Assembly: GCA_002104905.1 (NCBI GenBank)
Contig: MCFE01000582.1
Location: 1 to 56,180, forward strand
Length of the DNA: 56,180 nt
DNA from: Basidiobolus meristosporus CBS 931.73
Lineage: Eukaryota > Basidiobolomycota > Basidiobolomycetes > Basidiobolales > Basidiobolaceae
Direction of reading: 5' to 3'
The notes under the pieces are model-generated. The model made no database searches, was not told where the DNA came from, and saw only the letters and a program-made list of their open reading frames with translations. Made by a program: the position numbers and the translations under genes. Shown piece by piece: positions 22,978 to 33,379 of the stretch. Within the stretch, counting starts at the first letter, position 1, and each line of letters begins with the position of its first letter.

Positions 22978-24015
22978 ATGGCTTCCTACACTCAACTCCC
23001 CATTGAAGACTTCAAGAGCACCCCTCTTGCCAACTATGTCGACCTTGCCAACTCTAAGTTGGGCTCCAAGGTGGTTGCTGTTTCCGATGAATTCTTCGCT
23101 GCTGCCTCCAACATGTTGAACCCCAAGCCATCCGTTCGCGAGGCCAACAAATTCATCGAAACCGGCGCCTGGTTCGATGGTTGGGAAACTCGTCGCCATA
23201 ATCCCACTCACGATTGGGCCATCATCCAACTCGGCTTTGCCGGCTCCATCGTTGGTTTCGATATCGACACCGCTCACTTCACCGGCAACCATGCTCCAGC
23301 TGCCTCTGTTGACGCTGCCTTTGTATCGGAGGAGGAGCTCAAAAAGGGTGGTGAGATCAACTACCAATGGAAGGAAATCCTCCCCAAGGTCGAGTTGAAC
23401 CCTACCTCCAAGCACTTCTTCTTGCTCAACAACCCCGACAACACTCCCTACAACTTCGTCCGTATCAACCAATACCCTGATGGTGGTATCGCTCGTTTCC
23501 GCGTCTACGGAACCATCGTTCCCCTCTTCCCTGAAGATAAGGGTGAGCTTGTCGACTTGGCATATGTTGGCAACGGCGGCCGCGTTGTTCACTCTTCCAA
23601 CGATCACTTCTCCCCTGGTTCCAATGTCATTTTGCCTACTCGTGGTGAGAACATGGGTGACGGTTGGGAAACCAAGCGTTCCCGCACCCCCGGACACGTC
23701 GACTACGTTATTGTCAAACTCGGAGCACCCGGCCGTTTGGACAAGGCCATCTTTGATACCCTCCACTTCCGTGGTAATTTCCCTGCCCAGGCATCCTTGG
23801 AGGCTGCCTTCTCTCAAGAGGAGAACCCCGAGAACGATCCTGCCTCCTCTCAAGAAGGCTTCTGGACCACCATTTCTCCCAGGCAGAAGACCGCCGCCGA
23901 CACAGAGCACGATTGGGATCTTACCCCTAAGGATAAGGTCTTCACTCACGTCCGCGCCACTCTCTACCCTGATGGTGGATTCAAGCGTCTCCGTGTCTAC
24001 GGATACAGAGCCTGA
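22978..24015 (+). CDS. Allantoicase (allantoate amidinohydrolase)
   Basis: The intronless 345-residue protein hydrolyses allantoate to ureidoglycolate and urea in purine degradation, letting the fungus use purines as nitrogen source. It consists of two homologous beta-sandwich repeats of about 165 residues each. Repeat 1 has GAWFDGWETRRHNPTHDWAI, GFDIDTAHFTGNHAP and ARFRVYGT. Repeat 2 has GDGWETKRSRTPGHVDYVIV, FDTLHFRGNFPAQ and FKRLRVYGY. The conserved GWETRR and HFTGN blocks are intact in both. I start at 22978 and not at the first in-frame codon (22846) because a TATA box lies between them and family proteins start with a short lead before the first repeat. Codon choice is strongly biased toward C-ending codons, suggesting high expression when induced. 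Confidence 0.95.
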   Translation: MASYTQLPIEDFKSTPLANYVDLANSKLGSKVVAVSDEFFAAASNMLNPKPSVREANKFIETGAWFDGWETRRHNPTHDWAIIQLGFAGSIVGFDIDTAHFTGNHAPAASVDAAFVSEEELKKGGEINYQWKEILPKVELNPTSKHFFLLNNPDNTPYNFVRINQYPDGGIARFRVYGTIVPLFPEDKGELVDLAYVGNGGRVVHSSNDHFSPGSNVILPTRGENMGDGWETKRSRTPGHVDYVIVKLGAPGRLDKAIFDTLHFRGNFPAQASLEAAFSQEENPENDPASSQEGFWTTISPRQKTAADTEHDWDLTPKDKVFTHVRATLYPDGGFKRLRVYGYRA

Positions 24016-24844
24016 TCCACTGATTCTCGATTAGCAACTGAGTAACAATCATGTCATCTCCATAGCATATCAATAAACCAAGCTATCAACCAAGATTATG
24101 TGAGTTTTAGTTTTCTTGCAGGCTGGTGTGCAGTTATCGGGGCATACGCTGGCGCCTCTCGAAGTTTTCAGCCAATACATGGTCACGGGAAGGGCAGCTT
24201 TTCTGGTCTTCGGAATGGTCGAAGTGCTGAGCTCGAGGCAATGGAGAACATGAGTCTTAGTCACAAGGTCGATCGTGAAAAGAAACTAAACCAGCAGAGC
24301 TTCCCCATGTTGCCAAGGGCGCTTGCTTTCACACTCACTTTGCATCGGACGTCCCGCTGGTGAAAGCACCGAAGGAGCTGCTGCAGCATACGCCAGGCTG
24401 TATCTCCGCACAAAGCCTCGCTGTCAGCAACGCTCCGTAAAAGGGCACCTCTGTTTGTCGAAAAGCTGCACTCCTAGCTTCCCCGTCCTTGTTCACCAGT
24501 CTCATATGCAGACTGTCTGACAACGGCTACGAGGTGGGAATGGAAGTTGCATAGTTTTACATCATTTAATCATCCACCAAAGCGGTGAGACGGGTGGATG
24601 CCGGAATAGGCTGATTAAGTCGGACCAGTAAGTGAAACCGGCATTCAGGTATAAATCCGCCTATAAGCCTCAAAAAAATTTCTTCAGAAAAATTCAATAA
24701 AACTTTTTGTCTACTGGGTAAAGGCATAATTCGTCGATTCTGGCATCGCGTAGTCAGGTTAATTTTGGCTAGATCCCTCCTTCAAAACGGCACCTCTCCC
24801 CAAGAAAAGACCAAAGGTGTTGTTGCCTCCTCTTCCAGTATGTT
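24016..24844. other. Intergenic, no gene recognised
   Basis: A CAATAAACC word near 24070 is a possible poly(A) signal for allantoicase. Open stretches at 24100-24523 overlap on both strands and show no domain. Confidence 0.4.
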
Positions 24845-27212
24845 ATGTCGCTAATTCGTAATATTCGTATACTTCGTGCCTCGTTTCCACACCATTGGAT
24901 CCAAACCTATCCTAGTCGTTATTTCAAGAGCAATGTAACCTCTCGTCAATATCTCACCAAAGGCCTCGGTCCTAGTTTGTTTGCCTACAACAATTCGCCC
25001 ATCCTGTTTTGTGGTGGCGAAGCAGTGAACAGTGTTGGTGTAGCTGTGGTCAATGGGACCTCCTCTTCTGCCTCCGGTTCAGCTACGAAGCAGTGCTCCA
25101 ACAAGCACACTTTGGTCAAGAATACCTTTATCCGTTTCATCAACGATCACGTACCCAACTTTTTCAAGAACTATGGCTCCTATTATGGATTATACAAACC
25201 AACCCCTTTCTCTTTTCACCATCGTCCTTTTTCCACCTTTCGTGGCCAGCATCCTCAAGAGTTTCTCACCATCTCCGTTCGGTTCTCTCACACGGTGACA
25301 AACGCCGCTGGCGCCGCCGCAAAGGTGCCGCCTGTGAAGCCCACAAAGGAGGAGATATTGTCCAAAGTGAGCGGATTCTTCCCTCGCCTGAAGATCCATA
25401 TTCAATATGCGCTGATGCGACAAATCCGACCTTGGACCGCGGACGATATCTTCGCATTGTTCTCGTGGATTTTCCTTAGCAATACGCTGTTCATCGCAGT
25501 AGGGACAACCACGTTTGTGAGCATTGTGCTGGCTTTGGCCAACAGTCTACAAGTTCAAGGTATTCACGCTTCTCCAACTAACCAAGGCTTTCTGTTTGAC
25601 ATTAATCGATAAATTCCTTTAGAGTTTATTGCTTACCGGATAGGAGAATATTTAACCAGTCAAACGGGTATGACCGTTCGCTTTGAATCAGCCATCGTAC
25701 CCAACTGGAAAGAAGGGCGCATCAGCTTCCGCAACATTAGCTTTTCCCAGGGACCCATCATCACGAAAACCCGCAAGGTGCCCAAGGAGGAGCCAGAAGA
25801 AACCCATCCGTTCCATGAAGACGCCGTGGGTAGACACAACGACGACGATGATGATGACGACGACGAGTACACGATTGAGGTAGACAATAACCTCACCATG
25901 TTTGATATTACTGTTGAACAGATAGATGTCACACTATCTTTCATGCGTTGGCTTGACGGTAACTTCCATGCAAGGATCCCTTCTCAGCAGTACATCTAAC
26001 AACATCCATGCAATAGGCAAGAGTCTGGTCAAAGACTGCACGTTGAAGGGCGTCCGTGGTAACGTCGACCGGCGGAATGTCTGGTGGGATCCGAACGAGT
26101 TGTGGGACCCAGTCTCCGCTCGCCGCCAGCACGTGCACGGGGATTTTGAGATAGAAACGTTTGTGGTGGAGGATCTCCTGGTTACCCTCTGTCAACCCGA
26201 CGGGTTCCGCCCATACAACATCTCTATCTTCTCAGCAAGCTTCCCCATGCTTCGTAAACAGTGGTTGATGTATGACATGATATGTGCCGATTCGATTGTG
26301 GGAATGGTGGACAATTGCCTGTTCAGTGTGCACAAGCCCCAAACAGTGTGGACGAGCGGCGACTTCGAGAGCAAGCTGAAGTATTCACGGATATCTCACT
26401 TCAAGATTGACGGCCTGAATATTGATCATCTAAACACCGGTGTGGAAGGGCCTTTTGGCTGGATCACTTCGGGGACGGTAGATATCTCAGCCCACATCAT
26501 GATCCCCCAGAACCCAGACAATGCCGTGTTCAAACAGATGGTCACCGAGCTGGTCGACAAGTTTGACAACGTGATTGATTTTGACAAGCCAATCCTGGTC
26601 ATCAACATCGGAGACAACAACACCAAAGAGATCACTCTAAATGATATGCTCAAGGATGTTCGAGTCAAGTCCGGTAGCAACCGAACGAAGCAGCCTCAGG
26701 CTCCATTGGATTCGGACTCGGAGGCCTCCCTGGTGATGAATTTCGATCTCCGATTCAACAATATCAAGGCAGCTGTCCCACTGCAAACGCAAGATATCTC
26801 CTACCTCAACAATGCTCTGATCCGGCCCATTGTCGCCTACATGAATGCCAACCGCACTCGACTCCCCATCAAATGCCAGCTCAAGCTTGACCTGGTGAGT
26901 ATCTGCTAACCACCCACCTACCCCGGCCACTAGTGCTAACTTTTTATCCTTTTCTAGTCGAACTTCGATGGGTCCTGGACCATCTACGACAGTTGCTTGG
27001 TGGACTCTCTTTCCGAGGAGGTTGGCAAAGCGTTCGCGCAGCTGGTTCAAGACGAGCGCGAGCGCAATCGGCGTTTGAAGCGAGTGGGTCTTTGGAGCTT
27101 GCAAAGCATCACCAAAAGCTTGATCAGCCTGTTTGAATATGTGCGAGGCACCCGTAGTTTTTGGCATTTCATGGGTCTAACCGGTCTATACGACCATCCA
27201 ATTAGGTCCTAA
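24845..27212 (+). CDS. MDM31: MDM31/MDM32-family mitochondrial inner-membrane protein
   Basis: Four exons (24845-25559, 25623-25958, 26017-26894, 26958-27212; introns 58-63 nt) give 727 residues. Family members sit in the inner mitochondrial membrane and are needed for normal mitochondrial shape, distribution and cardiolipin/phosphatidylethanolamine homeostasis in yeast. The N-terminus is Arg/Ser-rich without acidic residues (MSLIRNIRILRASFPHHW), consistent with import. A basic region precedes RPWTADDIFALFSW and one long hydrophobic helix (about residues 200-238). Then come the family blocks: YLTSQTGMTVRFESAIVPNW, GRISFRNISF, LSFMRWLDGKSLVKDCTLKG, GVRGNVDRR, and the C-terminal GTRSFWHFMGLTGLY. 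An unusual eight-residue Asp run (about 25842-25865) lies in the loop after the first conserved block. It could equally be called MDM32; the two are hard to separate outside yeasts. Confidence 0.92.
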
Positions 27213-27893
27213 ATATTCCCGACAATCATCTTGTATTCTCACATTTCTCAACATCCGTAACATCCTATTAGTCCTTCTCATATATATTTCACTTTTCTAT
27301 TTTTGAAACTCGTAAACTTGTATTTTCTCCATTAAACGATCACCACCGAATGCGCTGTCGCCGTTAAAATATCGAGCCATCACCAGGCCAGCAGCCTCCT
27401 AAATCCACGGGTTGGTGAATTCATGGGGCCGCGTTGACGACGGTGGTTGCAAGCGTGCAGGCCTATCGCGTAGGTCGTCAATGGTGCGGTACGTCACATG
27501 CAATCAGGTTCATGACAGCATTGCTGAAGTGGCTGACTCGTAGTATGCGCAACCTGGATTTCTATCTGGGCGAATCAGAACCACATCTGCATTCAACCGC
27601 CCCAGAATTCCAGCCAAGCATTATTCCCGAATGGTTTGGACCGGAATAGATGGGCTCTTTATTGTGCATTCCATGATAGATAGAACCATCGAAATATGGA
27701 CAGGAGAATTGCCGTGCGGCAGCATGCGCCATTCGCCAGCTCTTTCTTGCACCTCAGCCCGCAGGTCCAGTGCCCTCACCTGGCTAACTCGATCAGGAAC
27801 AGTAATAAATGAATTTCAAATGGGCCTACCGGCCATCATCATTCATGCTCCTGCAATTGGCAGGAGTCGGTGGAAATGATGATATAGCCGAGG
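27213..27893. other. Intergenic, no gene recognised
   Basis: Small open stretches only. The region should hold the 3' end of the MDM31 transcript and the promoter of the next gene. Confidence 0.4.
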
Positions 27894-28509
27894 ATGGGCT
27901 CGATCGAATCCACTTTTCACGCTTACATCACACCCCGTCCCAGCTGTAAACCAGTATTTGCTGTTTTGGCGTCCGGCGAACAACAAGGTTCACGTTGGCC
28001 ATCTGTGTGATTGATCTCTCCGGTCTATACAATCCGCCCTGGTGAAACCTCGGCTCAATAAAGTAAAAGCTTGTTCCTCAGCAGGACATCGGGGCTGCTA
28101 CTCTACAATATACCCTTGAAATCTCCCGGTGTATTAGCGAGATCGAGAGTGAACACGCTGCTCAGGAGGCTTCGTTAGCGTTCTTTGCTGGCCGCCAGAC
28201 GGCTTTCGACACTCGCCTCGAAACAGAGGCTCGTATGGTTTGCCAGCGGTAAAATACGTAAGCACTCACAAGCTTAATGGGGCTTGATACCGTATCCATT
28301 CAGGGGTCGAAGGGATCTCGGACAGGATTGTGAGGGTTCGCTACATTGCCCGTCTTGGTGAATTCCCAATTCCCAGACCCTCTAAGCCACCGATCCCAAT
28401 TGTGAAGGCACCTCGAAAAATCGTTAGCTCAGATGGCAGCCAACTATTCATGGAATACTCGAGGGGGAGTTTCATGTTCCGATCAAAAACTATGTTTGTT
28501 ATGGATTAA
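27894..28509 (+). CDS. Small three-exon protein of unknown function
   Basis: I do not recognise this protein. Three exons (27894-28004, 28082-28232, 28304-28509; introns 77 and 71 nt) join in phase to 155 residues. They start MGSIESTFHAYITPRPS and end RSKTMFVMD. The middle exon is helical and charged (EISRCISEIESEHAAQEASL, then FDTRLETEAR). The last exon has a Pro/basic segment (GEFPIPRPSKPPIPIVKAPR). No signal peptide or membrane helix is seen. Support comes from open frame across all three exons, sensible codon use, a total divisible by three and clean splice sites. The second exon begins at a CAGCAG tandem acceptor (28080-28084) that could give proteins differing by one Gln. No single exon exceeds 70 codons, so ORF-length filters would miss it. 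The chosen donor of intron 1 (GTGTGA) is the least certain point. Confidence 0.5.
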
Positions 28510-28795
28510 ATGGTACATTCCGCTTCAGTGTTTTTAGAATAAGGATTATCGAAGAGATGCGCTTGGCCCGAAAACACAGAGTCAACTACAAAAGGAGGAT
28601 GACAAATTAAGGAGATAATTAAACAACTTCATAGTGAAGAAAAAGCGGATTGAGCTTGGAATTTGTACATATTAGTGAAGGAACAAACGTCGAACCAAAG
28701 AGACTATCTAGAGAGTCCGAAATATAAAGATAGATGACCTGGCGCCGGAAGAGGCCTAAGGCCAGTCCACCTTACACTCGTCGCCTAGGAAGACC

Positions 28796-29164
28796 CTATT
28801 TGCTCATTTTGTTCTCCAACTCGAGAAGATACAAAAGAAATCTATCGTTGGAAAAGTCCCGGAACTCTGGGTGTCTACTTTTTGAGGATTGAAATCTTTC
28901 CATCGTCTCGACACTGAGCATGAGTGACTTTCTCTTTCTTTTGGCGTCAAGCGATAGACGCCTGCCAGGCTTTTCCAGCTTGTCGGCTCGATTTATGGTA
29001 GGGCTAGTGTTTTGCTCGTACATCTCCTCATAGCTGGTGTTTAATTCCGGTTTCTCGCTCATCGTATAAACCTTGTTGTCGGACACGCTAGGGATAGTCG
29101 TCGGTCGGCGTTGCGTCGAACTGGGTGGTTCTAATGTATGGGTTGAAGAAATATTAGCTTTCAA
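28796..29164 (-). CDS. Hypothetical protein, probably C-terminal exon
   Basis: An open frame of about 120 codons on the minus strand ends LLYLLELENKMSK. It is polar, with a basic patch GRRLSLDAKRKRKSLML that contains an RRLS consensus-type kinase site and could serve as a nuclear signal. There is no ATG at its 5' end. A CATTAG acceptor-like word near 29130 suggests that the exon starts there, at EPPSSTQRRPT, with upstream exons unresolved. No family is recognised. It may belong to a longer gene extending toward 29.5-30.3 kb, where further minus-strand open stretches occur. Confidence 0.38.
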   Translation of the reverse strand: MKANISSTHTLEPPSSTQRRPTTIPSVSDNKVYTMSEKPELNTSYEEMYEQNTSPTINRADKLEKPGRRLSLDAKRKRKSLMLSVETMERFQSSKSRHPEFRDFSNDRFLLYLLELENKMSK

Positions 29165-31674
29165 GAATTGACGGTTTATAACAGAAGGACTTGGGTGATT
29201 CGACGATTCTAGCCTATGAGCTATAGGGAGCTTTTCGAATCAAGGAGTGGCAGGAGTGGGAATTAACAAGACTATCCCAAAGTCAGTTCATGGGTTTTAC
29301 CTCAATGTCAATGAAGCAGTGCTCAACGGCGAGTGTTCTGAGAAAGGAAGTATTGGTGAGCAATCGGGAAGAAGAGTAAGTAACGGTGTGTGTAAAGACA
29401 AGTCACTCCTTTTAAAACACGTAACCTGCACTACCACTCTACACCTATCTCAAGATGAATACTGGAGCATATCAATCAGGTGTAGAAATGAGATTACGTC
29501 GTCATTTCCCTCCTGCGATAATATAGGATTATGAATTCCAAATTGGCCCTCCATCCTGATTGGCCCATCGTTCCGAATTCATTAGAAAGAGCATACCTGG
29601 CCCCAGCGATATTTTGAAATTGATTCTTACTCTTGATATAGAAGAGCAGCCTTCCATTTTTGTTTTGCATGACCATTTTGGGCCAGCTAACATTGCGGGG
29701 ATGTGGAGACATTGGAACTGCCTGTGATTGCCGATCGGACTGTTGCAGATAGAACATAAGAAATGATGTATCCGAAAATGAGTGGGTGATGTGTGAGCCT
29801 CATATGTCGTAAGTGTTCCAATAGCGGCTTGACTAGATTTTGCCAAAGAACTCGTCGACTGTTCATTTGCAACGACCACGATGCCATATGATATTTCTCC
29901 TCCACGGCACTCGTTACGAACCGGGGCACGCCTTAATTAAGTCGTGACACTATCACAGAACATGAATGTATTCCAGAAGCGAAGTTGGTGGGAATCAATG
30001 CAAGCTGGTCGGTTGTGGTGCTTACGTATGCCCCATAGGTTATCGATATGATCATTATGTCAGCTACCCCTACTTCAGCAAGTCTTACAGTTTGCCTACA
30101 CATCAGTAGCAATCTGGTGCTGCCAAAGGGATAGGCTGTGTAGCCATGGGCGATGCTTTCAGAATACTGTTGCAAGGGAGGGAGGCTGTATCTCACATGT
30201 GTCGCAAGCTTGTCTTCCATAATTGGATTGCACGATGAAGACAGATGACCACAGTGGGGTGAGCTATATGGGTTTCTATCAGGCACCGATTTGTTTAGCT
30301 AGCATGCGCCAAAATATCCAAGGTGCTTGCGGGAAACATACCGCTTGGTACGGACGGGAATGAAGCGAGGTAAATCAGGAAGTGTCACGCCCTTATGTCG
30401 CCGTATATTCGGCAGAATTCGGGTGGTGGGAACGCTGGAGCTCCATTTTAATTTGCATACTAGCAGATCAGCCTGATGGAGCTGGTTTTCTCAAGGTGTG
30501 TGTTGTTGGTAAAACACTGTGATCACTGCTGGCAAGCTCTGAGCATGATGACGTTGAATCGGCTGTCCAAAAGAGCCGTAATCATTAGCATTCATTTGAT
30601 GTGGGAATATAAAGGACTTGGACCGGTGATCGATTCTTGATATCATCTCATTGAATGCTCCTTGTTCTCAGCACAAACACTGGTGAACACCACACCTCTC
30701 TGTTCCCGGTAGCTGTTCCCGCTGAAGGGTAGAGAAAAACCATCCCCGTTCGAGGGTGTGTGCAGGGTGGTGGTTACGGAGCGCCTTGTGTGGGACGATT
30801 CGGGATCCCGGCGGAATTGTGCCCAAATCCAGACAATCTGTCGCAGTTTGAATAGTGCTGCTTCGATAGACCGAAGTAGGATTCGCTTTCAGCATCATAT
30901 AGCATCCTAGGGCTAATAGATGGACTTGGTGGTCCAAGCACCAATCATCTCCACCAGATTACTACTGAAGCAACCTGCCAATGACTGCAGCGACACAATA
31001 ATCCACCGGGTGCTGAGTGAGCGGATGCCAAATGCCAATGGAGTTTATATCTGGCCACTAATCGCTCATCATGATTCACGCGGAAAGCGCACTAGTTTGC
31101 CCATTAGCAGACATCGCCCTGAAACAGTGGAGCGGGCTTTTCATTTGGCAAAGACCAAGAAATATGATCACACAATCAGACATTGATCAGGCCCCTGGGC
31201 TGCCACAGTTTGATAGGTGTGAGTGTCTGCTGATCGATATCTCGAGTACCGAGGTACAACTCAAGGATTCATCTTGGCCTCATTCTGGTCAAAACACGTC
31301 CTCCTAGCCACCACTGGTTAATACCGTTTTGGGTGATCAACGCAATTTTCGCGTCCATTGGTCCTGGTATCAAACATGTTGAGCCATATCGAAGTGTAGC
31401 TCCTGGTGGCCATTGGCTATTCTTGATAGGCCGCAAGTCATCCGTCCGATACCGAAGTCGATGCCTTGGTTCTTGCCAAGGCGATCGTTGTAGTTACGAT
31501 CAAATCTCCCATTTGGCGTCGCTTTAGATATTTATATTAGCCTTGTTCTAGATGTTGCCTCTTTCTATAACTGGTTCCTAGTCTAGTTCTCAAAACTCTG
31601 CCTATCGAAGAACCAAGCTGTAGAAGCGTACACATTACTCTATTCTGCACTCAACCCTGAACAGTCGTGAAAAC
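29165..31674. other. 2.5 kb without a confidently identified gene
   Basis: Minus-strand open stretches at 29494-29929 and 29933-30286 (the latter with a hydrophobic GVADIMIISITYGAYVS segment) could be exons of an unidentified gene, but no in-phase joins or motifs were found. The plus strand shows nothing recognisable. Confidence 0.35.
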
Positions 31675-32996
31675 ATGAATCCATTGCTACAAAGTCACTC
31701 GCCTAATTTCCAGCTCCCGCACTTCACACAAGACCAATTAGCCACCTCTCTCCCCCTCTCCCCAAATCCTGCGGTTATCACGTCTCCCTCTTCACCCAAT
31801 ATCAAGATCATGAACAACACTTTTGTTCATAAGCTTCATGGGTAACTTATCTTTATAGTGGCACTAAACAAGCTTCATGTTAACTTTCCCTTCGCAGGAT
31901 GGTGGAAGATAAACAGTATCAGCACCTGATCTCCTGGAACTACTCCGGAACCTCTTTCATCGTTTGTAATATAGTAGAGTTCTCGAGAGAGGTGCTGCCG
32001 AAGCATTTCAAGCATAACAACTTCTCTAGCTTTGTTAGGCAACTCAACATGTAAGAAAATGCACCATAGCCTCACCGCCAGTATGCTGGTCTTATAAACC
32101 GTTCTATGCGCAGGTACGGCTTTCATAAAGTCAACAAATCTCCAAGAGGACATCGCACCTTAGCCGAAAACCAAATATGGGAATTCTCACACTCGAAATT
32201 CTTACGTGACCGTCCGGATTTCTTGGATGATATCAAAAGAAAATCCATGGAGTCGGACACGTTGCGCCGTGAAGCAGGTGACTTGCATGCGCACATCTCC
32301 ATGATGCAGGTCGCTCAGTCAGATATGATGCAGCAAATAGCTAATCTTCAACAGAATCTTGGCGAAGTATTTGGTGAGCTTTCCGAAACCAAAAGAAAGC
32401 AGGACATCCAACAACAAATGATGAAAGACATGCTCGACTATCTGCAACAGCACAATTCTGCCCCTGGCTCCTGTAAGGAAACATCCAAGCACCATACTTA
32501 ACTCGCCCAATCTAATATCAATTGTGTCGTATACATAGCGTTGCCAGCAGGGCTTCATTTCGAAAATCTGGACCTGAAATCGGAAAACGACCGACCACCA
32601 ATATACATCACCACACCTGATACTACTGACATATTCAACAGCTCTCATTACGGGAATCAGCGGTTCCATCACCCAAACCCCGGCTTCGCCACCCAGCCGA
32701 TCGCGTCCAGTATGCCATCCTTCAATCGAAATGGGCTGCAAATCCAGGTGAATCCACAATATCTGAACAACGCCAGTCATGGCAACATGACGCAGTCCCC
32801 GCTTTCTCCTGTATCTCTACAGAGTTATAACCAAGCAGTAAATACACCACTTCCGCCATCTCCAATGCCCGGCTCTCCACTGGGGAACCTCGTTTCGGAT
32901 GACGAGATGAACAGTCCTATCTACAGCCCAAGCCCACAAGGGTTTCACAGCCCCGATTATATTGGTGATGCCGATACATTGTTTGACATTCAATAG
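31675..32996 (+). CDS. Heat-shock-factor-type DNA-binding transcription factor
   Basis: Four exons (31675-31841, 31898-32050, 32114-32472, 32539-32996; introns 56-66 nt) give 378 residues. After a Pro/Ser-rich lead of about 48 residues, the winged-helix HSF domain runs to about residue 150: FVHKLHGMVED, ISWNYSGTSFIV, VLPKHFKHNNFSSFVRQLNM, YGFHKVN, and WEFSHSKFLRDRPDFLDDIKRK. The intron before YGFHK is in the place common to HSF genes. A Leu/Gln-rich coiled coil (about 160-220, SMMQVAQSDMMQQIANLQQN) should mediate oligomerisation. The C-terminal exon is a Pro/Ser/Asn-rich, phosphorylatable tail (TPLPPSPMPGSPLG, SPIYSPSPQGFHSPDY) ending in an acidic DADTLFDIQ. It could be Hsf1-like, Skn7/Sfl1-like or another member. 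No response-regulator domain is present, so it is not Skn7. Confidence 0.93.
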
Positions 32997-33379
32997 GTGC
33001 TCTTTGTTCATTAATTCACGACCAGCTTGTGTTTTTCTTTTGGGTGTTGGGACTTTCTTGACTTAAGAAACACGCATGTCACATGACCTAGCAAGGACTT
33101 GGAATCACACAGCTGCTTAAATGCTTGGCAGAGTGTGATTGAAGATATGACCCGAAGCTCGAGTGTTTGGTCTGTATTTGTAAATTCCAATGGACACGAG
33201 AATAAATATGGAGATTAGGAACCGCTTTATTACAATGCGCCCATAGATTCTGTCAAGTGGGTATGAGGTAGTGAGGACTGACCATCAATATTTGGGCATT
33301 CAAATGGTAATAATCTTCAAGCTTCATTGGCATATATATACATATACAACCAGATGATCATACAACTGTAGCAGACAGC

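Noticed and set aside
22942-23949. 335-codon open frame on the minus strand across allantoicase
   Set aside because: It is a mirror of the strongly biased codons of allantoicase; it has no recognisable domain and the plus-strand product is a clear enzyme.
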